Source: PWND01 sp964601515 (GTDB taxonomy: Bacteria > Bacteroidota > Bacteroidia > Bacteroidales > UBA7960). From it: a DNA stretch of 10,805 bases. The position numbers and the translations under genes were made by a program. The stretch lies in contig CAZRNU010000104.1 of the NCBI GenBank assembly GCA_964601515.1, forward strand, positions 1 through 10,805, in the 5' to 3' direction. The notes under the pieces are model-generated. The model was not told the DNA's origin. It saw only the letters and a program-made list of their open reading frames with translations, and searched no databases. Positions 1 through 6,805 of this stretch are shown piece after piece; the first letter of the stretch is position 1, and every line of letters begins with the position of its first letter.

Positions 1-153
1 CTAATAAATAGGAATATGATCGGGATGCAATTCCGAAAGCTATTAGCGATTATTAACTCTGCTGAACCTTGCCCGCAATGCGGAAGTCATCAATGTACCG
101 TTTTACATTGTAATTTATTTTATATTTGCCTTGCATTAAATAATATTTTATGA
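1..153 (+). other. Possible 3' tail of an upstream ORF with a CPxCGS motif
   Basis: Reading frame 1 is open from the left edge to a TGA at 151-153, which overlaps the ATG of the next gene. It contains EPCPQCGS followed by further cysteines (residues about 22-40), reminiscent of the zinc ribbons at the ends of some transposases. Against it, a good promoter -7 element lies inside the frame and the last 20 codons look like ordinary AT-rich intergenic DNA. It may be chance, or a decayed gene end. The window does not show enough to name it. Confidence 0.2.
100..128 (+). promoter_or_regulatory. Bacteroidota-type promoter of the LRR gene
   Basis: TATATTTG at 121-128 is a full match to the Bacteroidota -7 element TAnnTTTG. 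The -33 region about 17 nt upstream (GTTTT, 100-104) is a weak match to TTTG. Transcription would start near 135, leaving a leader of only about 15 nt before the ATG at 150. Confidence 0.5.
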
Positions 154-3100
154 AATTCATTACATCCCTTATTCTAAGCGTTGTATCTTTTTGTTCGCTG
201 TATTCGCAGAATGTTTATTTCCCTGATCCGGTTTTTGAAGCCAGGCTGCTTTCGTCGTCGCCCGCAAATACTGTTGCCAAAAACCTGCAGGGTAATTTCT
301 TTGCCATTGATGCAAACGCCGACGGTGCTATTCAGGTGAGTGAAGCATTACAGGTAAGTGCGCTCAATATTTCCAGCCATTATTTGTACCTGATTACTTC
401 TATTGAGGGTATTGAAGCATTTACCAATCTCACTTACCTTGATTGCTCCAATAATAATCAGATCGAATATATTGAACTGAGGAATTTTCCTTTCCTCACT
501 TATGTGGATGTAGTGCCGGCCAATGCGCTTAAGAAACTGGTAATTACCGACAATCCTCAACTGACTGAGATTAATTTTACATGTGTAAATTGTGCTTACT
601 TCCTGGATGCACTTGATACTTTAGATTGCTCACGCAATAGCCTGACTGCATTGGATCTTTCAAGTAACGGTTCATGGGGAGGGGTGCCACCGATGCATTA
701 TCTTGATTTCTCTGATAATCATATCAGTTCGTTTGATTTCGAAAGTTCGGGTGTTGAATACCTTGATGCTTCTGGCAATGATTTTACCCGTATGGATATC
801 GATATTTATAATCTTGAAACGCTTATTATTGATGACAATCCGCTCACTTACCTGAGGCTTTATCATACCAGGCTTGATACGGTTATTATTCAGAATTTCC
901 CTGAGCTCGATACACTGAAGGTTATTGGTCATGCCGACAACCATTCCAACAAGGCCAAGTATATTGAGTTGATTAATCTTCCATCACTGGAGTATGTGGA
1001 TTGCTCTTTCAATCTTATGCAGCAATTAACATTATCAAACCTGCCTTCACTGAGTGATTTTGATATTAATGGGATGGATATCAGCCTTACGCTGCATAAT
1101 CTTCCTGGTATGACGAACCTTGAAGCACTGAAGCTTAAGGAGGTAAACAGACTTTCTATTTCAGGACTGGATAACCTGCATGAGATCAGGATCATGAGAA
1201 GCTACCAACAGAGTTATATTTTTTCTGAACTGGCTATAAGCGATATGGACAATTTGTCGGTTATCAGCGTGCATCTGGAGACTGATAACTTTTCAATTTC
1301 GAATGCTCCCCATTTGGATACGGTTTTCTACAGAAATCTCTGGAATTTAACCCCGACATTAAATTTCAGTAATCTGCCCGGCCTTAAATATCTTGAACTG
1401 TATGCCAATACAGCTGATTCAACGGTGCACTTATCCAACCTTCCGTTACTCAGCAGCTTTATTGCCAGAGAAGGGGCAATTGCATCACTGAACTTTGATG
1501 ACTTACCGGCTTTGGCTGATGTTGATATCAGTGGGCCTGAATTGCGATTCCTCAACCTGCAGAATTTGCCAGGATTGAAGCGGGTGGAGATAGACGCATA
1601 TAAACTTCGCGACCTGGAACTAATTAACCTGCCACTGGAGGTATTCAAATATACCTCCAGCTACTATAATACAGGCCGCACCTTAACTTTTGAAAACCTC
1701 CCTCAATTGGATTCAATAGAATTGAAGAACATCGGTATTGAAGTGCTTCATTTCACCAACCTACCCCAATTACATGATTTGAAGGTGGAACATTGTCGTT
1801 GGCTGAATTCTTTTACCTTGAACAACCTGCCTGAACTGCACTCTCTTGACCTTAGTTATATTTGGTTGGATACGCTTGTGATCACAGATTTCCCCAATTT
1901 GAACCAGGTTAAACTTCATAATATCAATTATAACGCTGACGAATTTAGTGTATTGTCGGCTTTTGAGATCAATAATTTGCCCAATCTCGAATACATGTCA
2001 ATAACAGAAGATCAGAACATTATCGTCCTGCCTTTTAATATTGTCGGTTTTCCGAAGCTAAAAACTTTAAAATACAGCCTGATTGGTGTATATCTCACCA
2101 TTGCCGATTTGCCGCTGTTGGCCAATCTTTCACTTGAAATCGGATGCCCGGATGATACATTTGTTTTGAGCGGATTTCCTTCGTTACAGAAGCTTTACTG
2201 TGATCTTTCAGGGTCGTCAGATCAGTATGTGCAGATTACAAATATGCCAATGCTTGAGGATGTGAAGTTGATTTTACGGAATCGTGAGGTGGATATGTCG
2301 GGTTGTCCTTCACTTGATATTCTTGACCTTGATTTATGGAGGCCTCTTAATTTTTTGAATTTAAAGAACGGGAATAATTCTATCAGTACTGTAAATACCA
2401 ACAAAGCGATAAACAATATTTGTGTTGACGATCAGTCGGAAGCTGACCTGATAAAGACACTTGATCCTGAACTGGTAAATTCGGTTTATACCACTGATTG
2501 TGAAGCGAATCTGTGTGAGATAAACCGCATCAGCGGCACTGTTTTATACAATCTCAATAACGATGCATGTACTGGTTCGGGCGTGCCTTGCGATAACACC
2601 AGAATTACCATAGAAGGTGATAATGTCTTCACCACTTTTACTGATAGTGCCGGTAGGTTTGAGTTTATTACACAAAGTTTGAATCAAAATTTTGTCATCA
2701 CTCCGCACTTCAATAAAGAATATTACCATGCAGATCCACTGAGTGCGATGGTTACTTTTACAACCTATGGAAACGAATTTGATACGGTCTTTTGCGTGTC
2801 GTCCGATGAATCCCATAACGACATGGAGATTATAACATCATCCGGTGACCGGACAAGACCCGGGTTTGATTTTTCATGTTATGTGGATTATACCAACAAT
2901 GGAACAGCATCTGGCGACGGAGTTGTAAATCTGTATTTTGATGATGAACTGATGGATGTTGTTTCAGTTGAGCCCGGGTATGATAATTATACCATCAACT
3001 GTTTATCGTGGAATTTCACAGATCTGGCTCCATTTGAAAACAGGGGAGTGATGGTGACTTTTAATCTCAACACACCTCAGGATAATCCGCCTCTGAATGG

Positions 3101-3860
3101 TGGCGAGGTCCTTGATTTTAAAGCTGAGATATTACCGGTTGAGGCGGATGAGAACCCTGATGATAATACATCAACATTGCGTCAACTGGTTGTTAACTCA
3201 TACGACCCCAATGATAAGACCTGTTTGGAAGGCGATGCCATTAATATTCAGAAGGTAGGTGACTATGTGCATTATCTGATAAGGTTCGAAAACAAGGGAA
3301 CTGCCGAAGCTACCTTTGTTAGGGTAAAGGATGTGATTGATACGCTGAAGTTTGACATAAACTCCTTTGCTATCATGAACTCAAGCCATACCTTCGAATG
3401 CAAAATAACAGGCGGGAACGAAATAGAATTTCTTTTTAACAACATTGACTTGTCAAATCAGCCCGGTGAAAACGATGGGTTTGTATGTTTTAAGATTAAA
3501 ACCCGCAGTGACCTGCAAATGAACGATATATTCCTCAATCAGGCTCTTATTTATTTCGATTACAATGCGCCTATCTATACGAATGAGTGTGAAACCATCA
3601 TCCTGCTGAATGTAAATGCTGAGGGCAGTATTTTACCACAATCGGATGTGAGGGTGTTTCCCAATCCCGCTGATGAATTAATCAATATCTCGACGAAGCA
3701 CCCCATTCAGCAAATAGATATACTCGACCTGAATGGCAGGTTAATAAAGAGTTTTTCAGGAACAACCACCATACACCTAGGGGATTTGAAGAACGGCTTG
3801 TATTTCATAAGAGTTAAGCAAAAAACGGGGGTCACGGTAGTTAAGATACTGAAAGTATAG
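150..3860 (+). CDS. Secreted leucine-rich-repeat protein with T9SS type A sorting domain
   Basis: This 1236-residue protein starts with a classical signal peptide (residues 1-20, ending SLYSQ) and ends with a Por-type C-terminal sorting domain (about 1160-1236, with VFPNPA near its start and GLYFIRV near its end). It should therefore cross the outer membrane by the type IX system and be anchored or released at the surface. After an acidic DANADG stretch (about 54-59, a Ca-loop-like motif), residues about 90-760 are a long irregular LRR solenoid with a period near 22 residues; around 18 NLPxL-type landmarks are visible. Then come a CnaB/SdrD-B-like beta domain (about 790-870), a CARDB-like domain (about 900-1005) and a DPNDK-initiated DUF11-like beta domain (about 1018-1150) of the kind common before sorting tails in Bacteroidota. 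Adhesion or surface binding is inferred from the architecture; no ligand can be named. No enzyme domain is visible. Confidence 0.85.
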   Translation: MKFITSLILSVVSFCSLYSQNVYFPDPVFEARLLSSSPANTVAKNLQGNFFAIDANADGAIQVSEALQVSALNISSHYLYLITSIEGIEAFTNLTYLDCSNNNQIEYIELRNFPFLTYVDVVPANALKKLVITDNPQLTEINFTCVNCAYFLDALDTLDCSRNSLTALDLSSNGSWGGVPPMHYLDFSDNHISSFDFESSGVEYLDASGNDFTRMDIDIYNLETLIIDDNPLTYLRLYHTRLDTVIIQNFPELDTLKVIGHADNHSNKAKYIELINLPSLEYVDCSFNLMQQLTLSNLPSLSDFDINGMDISLTLHNLPGMTNLEALKLKEVNRLSISGLDNLHEIRIMRSYQQSYIFSELAISDMDNLSVISVHLETDNFSISNAPHLDTVFYRNLWNLTPTLNFSNLPGLKYLELYANTADSTVHLSNLPLLSSFIAREGAIASLNFDDLPALADVDISGPELRFLNLQNLPGLKRVEIDAYKLRDLELINLPLEVFKYTSSYYNTGRTLTFENLPQLDSIELKNIGIEVLHFTNLPQLHDLKVEHCRWLNSFTLNNLPELHSLDLSYIWLDTLVITDFPNLNQVKLHNINYNADEFSVLSAFEINNLPNLEYMSITEDQNIIVLPFNIVGFPKLKTLKYSLIGVYLTIADLPLLANLSLEIGCPDDTFVLSGFPSLQKLYCDLSGSSDQYVQITNMPMLEDVKLILRNREVDMSGCPSLDILDLDLWRPLNFLNLKNGNNSISTVNTNKAINNICVDDQSEADLIKTLDPELVNSVYTTDCEANLCEINRISGTVLYNLNNDACTGSGVPCDNTRITIEGDNVFTTFTDSAGRFEFITQSLNQNFVITPHFNKEYYHADPLSAMVTFTTYGNEFDTVFCVSSDESHNDMEIITSSGDRTRPGFDFSCYVDYTNNGTASGDGVVNLYFDDELMDVVSVEPGYDNYTINCLSWNFTDLAPFENRGVMVTFNLNTPQDNPPLNGGEVLDFKAEILPVEADENPDDNTSTLRQLVVNSYDPNDKTCLEGDAINIQKVGDYVHYLIRFENKGTAEATFVRVKDVIDTLKFDINSFAIMNSSHTFECKITGGNEIEFLFNNIDLSNQPGENDGFVCFKIKTRSDLQMNDIFLNQALIYFDYNAPIYTNECETIILLNVNAEGSILPQSDVRVFPNPADELINISTKHPIQQIDILDLNGRLIKSFSGTTTIHLGDLKNGLYFIRVKQKTGVTVVKILKV

Positions 3861-3956
3861 CTGCTGTCAGTTCTTTTGCTGCCAACAATTTCTGGCTAAG
3901 GACTTCAAGCTCTAATAGCAATCTGAATCTGGAACGGAATGACCACCTAAAAGAAT
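3861..3956. other. Intergenic DNA between the LRR gene and the cassette array
   Basis: About 95 bases follow the stop codon of the LRR gene before the first recognisable promoter of the array. I see no hairpin followed by a T-run and no ORF here. It marks the junction between the moderate-GC surface-protein gene and the AT-rich array, so it is where the left end of the acquired region would be sought. None of the D5/D6-like block that starts the later boundaries is present. Confidence 0.4.
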
Positions 3957-4092
3957 GGCTTGCATATCTAAAAAGTTGGTATATTTGATTTGTGGATCTG
4001 GTTTGTTGATGAAGACAAATGGTTTGGGAACAAGTCAGATATATACGGAATATTGCATATATTCACTCGTTGTGCTTCATGCTAAGAAACCG
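3957..4092 (+). repeat. Boundary copy 0: promoter and leader of cassette 1 (partial boundary)
   Basis: From TATATTTG (3980-3987) to 4092 this sequence aligns with the leader of boundary A. Shared blocks include GTTGTTGATG-like, AGATGGTTTG, ACAAGTCAGAT, and TTCATGCTAAGAAA just before the gene. The left part of a full boundary (D5/D6-like block and spacer) is missing, so this is either the array's terminal copy or a truncated one. It also explains away the N-terminal 46 codons of the long ORF that opens at 3955: those codons are repeat leader DNA rather than protein. Confidence 0.7.
3959..3987 (+). promoter_or_regulatory. Promoter of cassette 1
   Basis: TTG at 3960-3962, a 17-nt spacer, and TATATTTG at 3980-3987 match the Bacteroidota -33/-7 consensus. 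It lies at the same leader position as the promoters of the other boundaries. The transcript would have a leader of about 100 nt carrying an imperfect palindrome at 4038-4063. Confidence 0.6.
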
Positions 4093-4692
4093 ATGAATAA
4101 ACTGACAATTATATTAATAGGACTAATTTTCGTTTCATTTACAAATAATGAATCGAAAGATTGTATTTCTGACCTTTACTCAATGCTTGATAAAACATTG
4201 ATTGATAAATATGAGAAGGTCGTGACTAAAAATGAATTTGGAATTAGACATTCGATTGATTCAATGAACTACCAGATTATCAGACGATGGAAAGATGACA
4301 TGACACCCATAATTGAATCGATTACTAATGAACTGACAAATATAGACCATTGGAAAGAGTATCACACGAATGGACAACTTAAATCTGTTGGTTTTATGAC
4401 AACATCAGTTCATTCATATATCGGGGAATGGAAGTACTATTCTGATTCAGGTAAATTAGACAGTATAGTAGATTACGATAAAAAATATAAAGTTCCATTT
4501 TGTGAGTTTTATCAAATTGCAAAAGACAAAGGACTGACTGGAAAAACAAGTCAAATCAATTTTGATACGGAACAGAGAAAGTGGCGAATTGAAAAATGGA
4601 ATTATGGTAAAGAATCAGCATCTGCAACTGGAATTGAACTTCAAGTTGATTCTATGAAAATTGAGGTAATTGAATTAATGGGAATATATTAA
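4093..4692 (+). CDS. Small exported protein with MORN-like motifs (cassette 1 cargo)
   Basis: I place the start at the ATG at 4093 (199 residues). The longer in-frame start at 3955 would translate repeat leader DNA shared with the other boundaries and would pass through the promoter. From 4093 the protein begins with a short basic N-terminus and a hydrophobic stretch (residues 4-16), a plausible signal peptide or membrane anchor; there is no clear lipobox. Residues about 87-125 contain WKEYHTNGQLKSVG and GEWKYYSDSGKL, two copies of the G(x)W..Y...G.L pattern of MORN / YwqK-like repeats, followed by a degenerate third. YwqK-family proteins are annotated as antitoxin-like, but the role of this one is unknown. 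It is the only gene of its cassette, with a dedicated promoter upstream. Because its neighbours are defence systems, an accessory or immunity role is possible, but that is inference from position only. Confidence 0.65.
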   Translation: MNKLTIILIGLIFVSFTNNESKDCISDLYSMLDKTLIDKYEKVVTKNEFGIRHSIDSMNYQIIRRWKDDMTPIIESITNELTNIDHWKEYHTNGQLKSVGFMTTSVHSYIGEWKYYSDSGKLDSIVDYDKKYKVPFCEFYQIAKDKGLTGKTSQINFDTEQRKWRIEKWNYGKESASATGIELQVDSMKIEVIELMGIY

Positions 4693-4714
4693 TGGATAAA
4701 AAGCACGAAAGCAC

Positions 4715-4800
4715 AATCGGGTAGACGGCTCCGCCAATAGTTAGCTAACGGAGTGCGCCTCTCACACCACTTTACGTAAGTGTCTCGTATACAGCGGTCC
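4715..4800 (-). other. Group II intron 3'-end-like block (domains V and VI), copy A, antisense and degenerate
   Basis: Read on the minus strand, 4798-4766 is a 33-nt imperfect hairpin starting ACCGCTGTATACGAG and ending AGTGGT, followed by GTGAGAGG. This closely resembles the domain V plus GTGAGAGG of many bacterial group II introns (typically GAACCGCCGTATACGG...GTACGGTGGTGTGAGAGG). Next is a domain VI-like stem, CTCCG (4753-4749) with CGGAG (4733-4729), and then CTACCCGATT (4724-4715), like a group II 3' terminus. The D5-like stem has mismatches and lacks a GNRA loop, so splicing competence is doubtful. No intron-encoded protein is present. The resemblance is from memory of family consensus and has not been searched. 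Confidence 0.45.
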
Positions 4801-4927
4801 ATAAAGTTGTGGAGCAATTTTCTAACATTACCCCGCTCACCCATACAGATAAAGCAAGCACCTCCGGATTTTGAATGCCAAAACCTTTCATGAGCAACTG
4901 TATTTCAGCTGTAGTATTAACAAGCAT
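4772..4927 (-). other. Short minus-strand ORF of 51 codons inside boundary A
   Basis: An ATG at 4927-4925 opens a frame of 51 residues (MLVNTTAEIQ...) ending at TAA 4774-4772 within the D5-like stem. The middle reads like a plausible protein segment (GFGIQNPEVLALSVWVSG). The equivalent in copy C is cut to 34 residues by a TGA created by the first diverged base outside the identical core (10604-10500), and boundary B lacks it. It may be a gene-end remnant carried by the boundary, or chance. No family is recognised. Confidence 0.2.
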
Positions 4928-4964
4928 ATAATAACCTAAAGCTATAAAAAATTATGGCCGCACA

Positions 4965-4993
4965 TTTGGATATTTAATTAAATGCTATATTTG
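4965..4993 (+). promoter_or_regulatory. Promoter of the ABC-3C operon
   Basis: TTTG (4965-4968), a 17-nt spacer and TATATTTG (4986-4993) give a complete match to the Bacteroidota vegetative promoter. An identical element occurs in copy C at 10642-10670. It is the only good promoter before the three overlapping genes. The leader to the ATG at 5214 is about 210 nt, longer than in the other cassettes because a hairpin-bearing segment (about 5100-5213) follows the shared leader. Confidence 0.7.
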
Positions 4994-5120
4994 TAGTGAA
5001 AATATGAGTTGTTGATGCAGGCAGATGGTTTGTAAACAAGTCAGATGCATACCCAATGTTGCACATTTCTACTCATTGTGTTTCATGCTAAGAAAGACGG
5101 TGCAACAAAAGCCAACGCAC

Positions 5121-5182
5121 ATTTGGCACATTTGCAAGCCCAAACCCACAAGTTGACACTTCAGCTTGCGAAAGAGCCAAAT
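5121..5182 (+). repeat. AttC-like imperfect hairpin upstream of the ABC-3C operon
   Basis: The arm ATTTGGCACATTTGCAAGC (5121-5139) pairs with GCTTGCGAAAGAGCCAAAT (5164-5182) at 16 of 19 positions around a 24-nt loop. The mismatches fall in the GCACATT / AAAGAGC boxes, which recur in the hairpin just after the operon (8644-8706), while the inner stems differ and are each self-complementary. Similar GCACATTTGCA...AAAGAGCC palindromes recur in Bacteroidota genomes as I remember them. A leading CCAACGCAC (5112-5120) is also repeated near the second hairpin. Confidence 0.6.
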
Positions 5183-5213
5183 TTTAGCTGACACACAAAC
5201 AGAATTTGAGAGA

Positions 5214-6302
5214 ATGAAAATAGAAAAAATAGACATCCCGGCACCAAAAACGATTCATCGAATCTCAAACACAGATTTGTTGGTTGGTAAACCTGTACCT
5301 CCTATAAAAAGATTACAATTGATTGACGAAGATACTTATGAGGAAATTATATCACATTGGGTTAAAGATTATTTAAAAAATAATTATGAAACAGTTTTAC
5401 AGCTTGGTGGTCCTGGCGATAAGGGACGTGATATTTGTGGCTATCATGATTTTAAAAATGACAAATTTGATTTATTTCAATGCAAGCACTATGCAAAGCA
5501 ATTGACTTTTTCCGACATTAGGCTTGAAATTGCAAAACTTGTTTTCTATACTTTTTACAAACATTACAGTATTCCTCAAAAGTATTATTTTGTTTCTCCA
5601 CAAGGCATAAGTGCGTCATTGCTTGATTTAATTAAAGATGAGAAAAAACTTAAAAGCAATCTAATTAAAGAATGGGAGTCAAAAATTAAAGGAAACATTA
5701 CGAAAAAAGAGGATGATTCTTTAACTCCTGAATTAAAAAAGTATTTAACTTATTTTGATTTCTCTATAATTCATACTCTTGAACCTGTTGATTTTATAAA
5801 TCAATTTCAAACTATATCAATTTACCCTTACTACTTCGGAGGAGGATTAAATAAAAGTAGGAATTTGAACATAGTTGTAGGTGAATCTATCGAAGCCAGA
5901 GAAATTAATTATGTAAATCAACTTTTTCAGGCATATCAAGATTATTCGAAGGAAAAGGTAGAGTCAGTCAATGATTTTAAGGAAAATAATGAATTAAAGT
6001 CTCATTTCGACCGCTCCAGGAATTGTTTCTATTTTGCTGAAACTTTAGCTCAATTTAGTCGTGATAATATTGCTTCAGAAGTAGATGCTTTCGAGGAATT
6101 AAAAGATGACGTTTATGAACAGGTAGTTGATGTTTTTAATCAAGACTACACTGATGGTTATAAAAGACTTTTGGCAACGACTAATTCTGCTAAATCAGGG
6201 ACGTTTCATAGTAATGCATTGTTTCCTGAACTTAAACCACAGGATAAAACTGGTATTTGCCATCATCTTGCAAACGAACATAAACTAAAATGGGTGAAAT
6301 GA
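5214..6302 (+). CDS. ABC-three-component system effector with PD-(D/E)XK nuclease domain
   Basis: I chose the ATG at 5214 (362 residues). A TTG 48 bases further up is in frame, but it would translate the right arm of the hairpin repeat. Residues about 40-110 look like a restriction-endonuclease (Mrr-like) fold: an acidic helix (YEEIISHW), then GGPGDKGRDI (65-74) and FDLFQCKHY (85-93), giving D73 and Q89-x-K91 as the probable D...(E/Q)xK catalytic set. A mixed helical middle region follows. The C-terminal 110 residues end in GICHHLANEHKLKW, a motif I associate with the C-terminal domain of ABC-3C effectors. In this family the first gene carries the toxic or nuclease module and is thought to act with the ATPase encoded downstream; DNA cleavage is therefore inferred. 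It is the first gene of a three-gene operon and overlaps the next. Composition is markedly AT-rich. Confidence 0.75.
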   Translation: MKIEKIDIPAPKTIHRISNTDLLVGKPVPPIKRLQLIDEDTYEEIISHWVKDYLKNNYETVLQLGGPGDKGRDICGYHDFKNDKFDLFQCKHYAKQLTFSDIRLEIAKLVFYTFYKHYSIPQKYYFVSPQGISASLLDLIKDEKKLKSNLIKEWESKIKGNITKKEDDSLTPELKKYLTYFDFSIIHTLEPVDFINQFQTISIYPYYFGGGLNKSRNLNIVVGESIEAREINYVNQLFQAYQDYSKEKVESVNDFKENNELKSHFDRSRNCFYFAETLAQFSRDNIASEVDAFEELKDDVYEQVVDVFNQDYTDGYKRLLATTNSAKSGTFHSNALFPELKPQDKTGICHHLANEHKLKWVK

Positions 6303-6805
6303 CACAACATAAGAAAAAAAATAGAATCTTCAATTCCCCTTTAGAAATTGCATTAAGGGTGTTACTAATTTTAAATTATGGTATAAAAAGCTCATTTTCT
6401 TTAGAGCGACTAATTATTTATGATTATTTAATTCTAAATAGTGGGGACTTAGAAAATGCTCCTGAAAGTTTACACCCTTCATTACCAAATAGGTCATCTC
6501 AATTATTGGTTAAGCGAGAGTTATTACAAAAAGCACTTTTAATATTAGCCTCTAAAGAATTGATAATTATTAAATATGCAAAGTCAGGGATTCAATATGC
6601 ACCCTCGATTCTTACTGAACCTTTTATTTCATATTTTGAATCTTATTACTACAATGAATTAAAGGAACGGATTATCTGGGTTGCTGAAACATTTAAAAAC
6701 AGAAATGATAAAAGTCTTGAGAAATTTATCTCTTTAAATTTAGAAAAATGGGGAAGTGAATTTCTTAATGAATCATATATGAGAGAGGAGTTAAATTATG
6801 AATAA
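6290..6805 (+). CDS. ABC-three-component system middle component
   Basis: A 171-residue soluble protein (168 if the ATG at 6299 is used, which forms an ATGA overlap with the upstream stop). It opens with NRIFNSPLEIALRVLLIL and then shows LERLIIYDYLILNSGD, LHPSLPNRSSQLLVKRELL and LLILASKELI. This pattern (FNSPLE, DY..L.SGD, SLHP..P.R...L..R) is what I remember of the ABC-3C 'middle component 2' group, a winged-helix-like adaptor between effector and ATPase. There are no catalytic motifs. It overlaps the effector upstream and the ATPase downstream by a few bases each, so the three are probably translationally coupled and made in fixed ratio. The exact subfamily number is less certain than membership of the system. 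Confidence 0.7.
   Translation: MGEMTQHKKKNRIFNSPLEIALRVLLILNYGIKSSFSLERLIIYDYLILNSGDLENAPESLHPSLPNRSSQLLVKRELLQKALLILASKELIIIKYAKSGIQYAPSILTEPFISYFESYYYNELKERIIWVAETFKNRNDKSLEKFISLNLEKWGSEFLNESYMREELNYE
6786..6797 (+). promoter_or_regulatory. Strong Shine-Dalgarno before the ATPase gene
   Basis: AGGAG (6786-6790), within GAGAGAGGAG, lies 7 nt before the ATG at 6798, still inside the middle-component gene. Most other starts in this window lack such a site, as is usual in Bacteroidota. It supports the start at 6798 and suggests independent initiation for the ATPase. Confidence 0.5.

Larger units (their letters stand above)
4695..5120 (+). repeat. Boundary copy A (full) between cassettes 1 and 2
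   Basis: A 426-bp non-coding block between two cargo units. In order it holds a GCACGAAAGCACAATCGGG start, the D5/D6-like block (4715-4800), a spacer, a promoter (4965-4993), and a leader related to copy 0 that ends in CATGCTAAGAAAGACGG. Positions 4825-5038 match 10502-10715 in copy C with a single mismatch (position 5029), while the flanks on both sides are clearly diverged. That pattern suggests recent conversion or duplication of the core. No convincing + strand gene lies here. Confidence 0.8.

Noticed and set aside
348..2816. Several minus-strand ORFs of 60-110 codons within the LRR gene
   Set aside because: They are shadows of the repetitive LRR coding strand, with no promoter and no recognisable domain.
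3955..4092. N-terminal 46-codon extension of the cassette 1 gene
   Set aside because: These codons lie on the promoter and repeat leader shared with boundaries A and C. The internal ATG at 4093 gives a normal signal-peptide-like start.
5166..5213. TTG start for the ABC-3C effector
   Set aside because: The extra codons cover the right arm of the hairpin repeat; the ATG at 5214 follows it directly.
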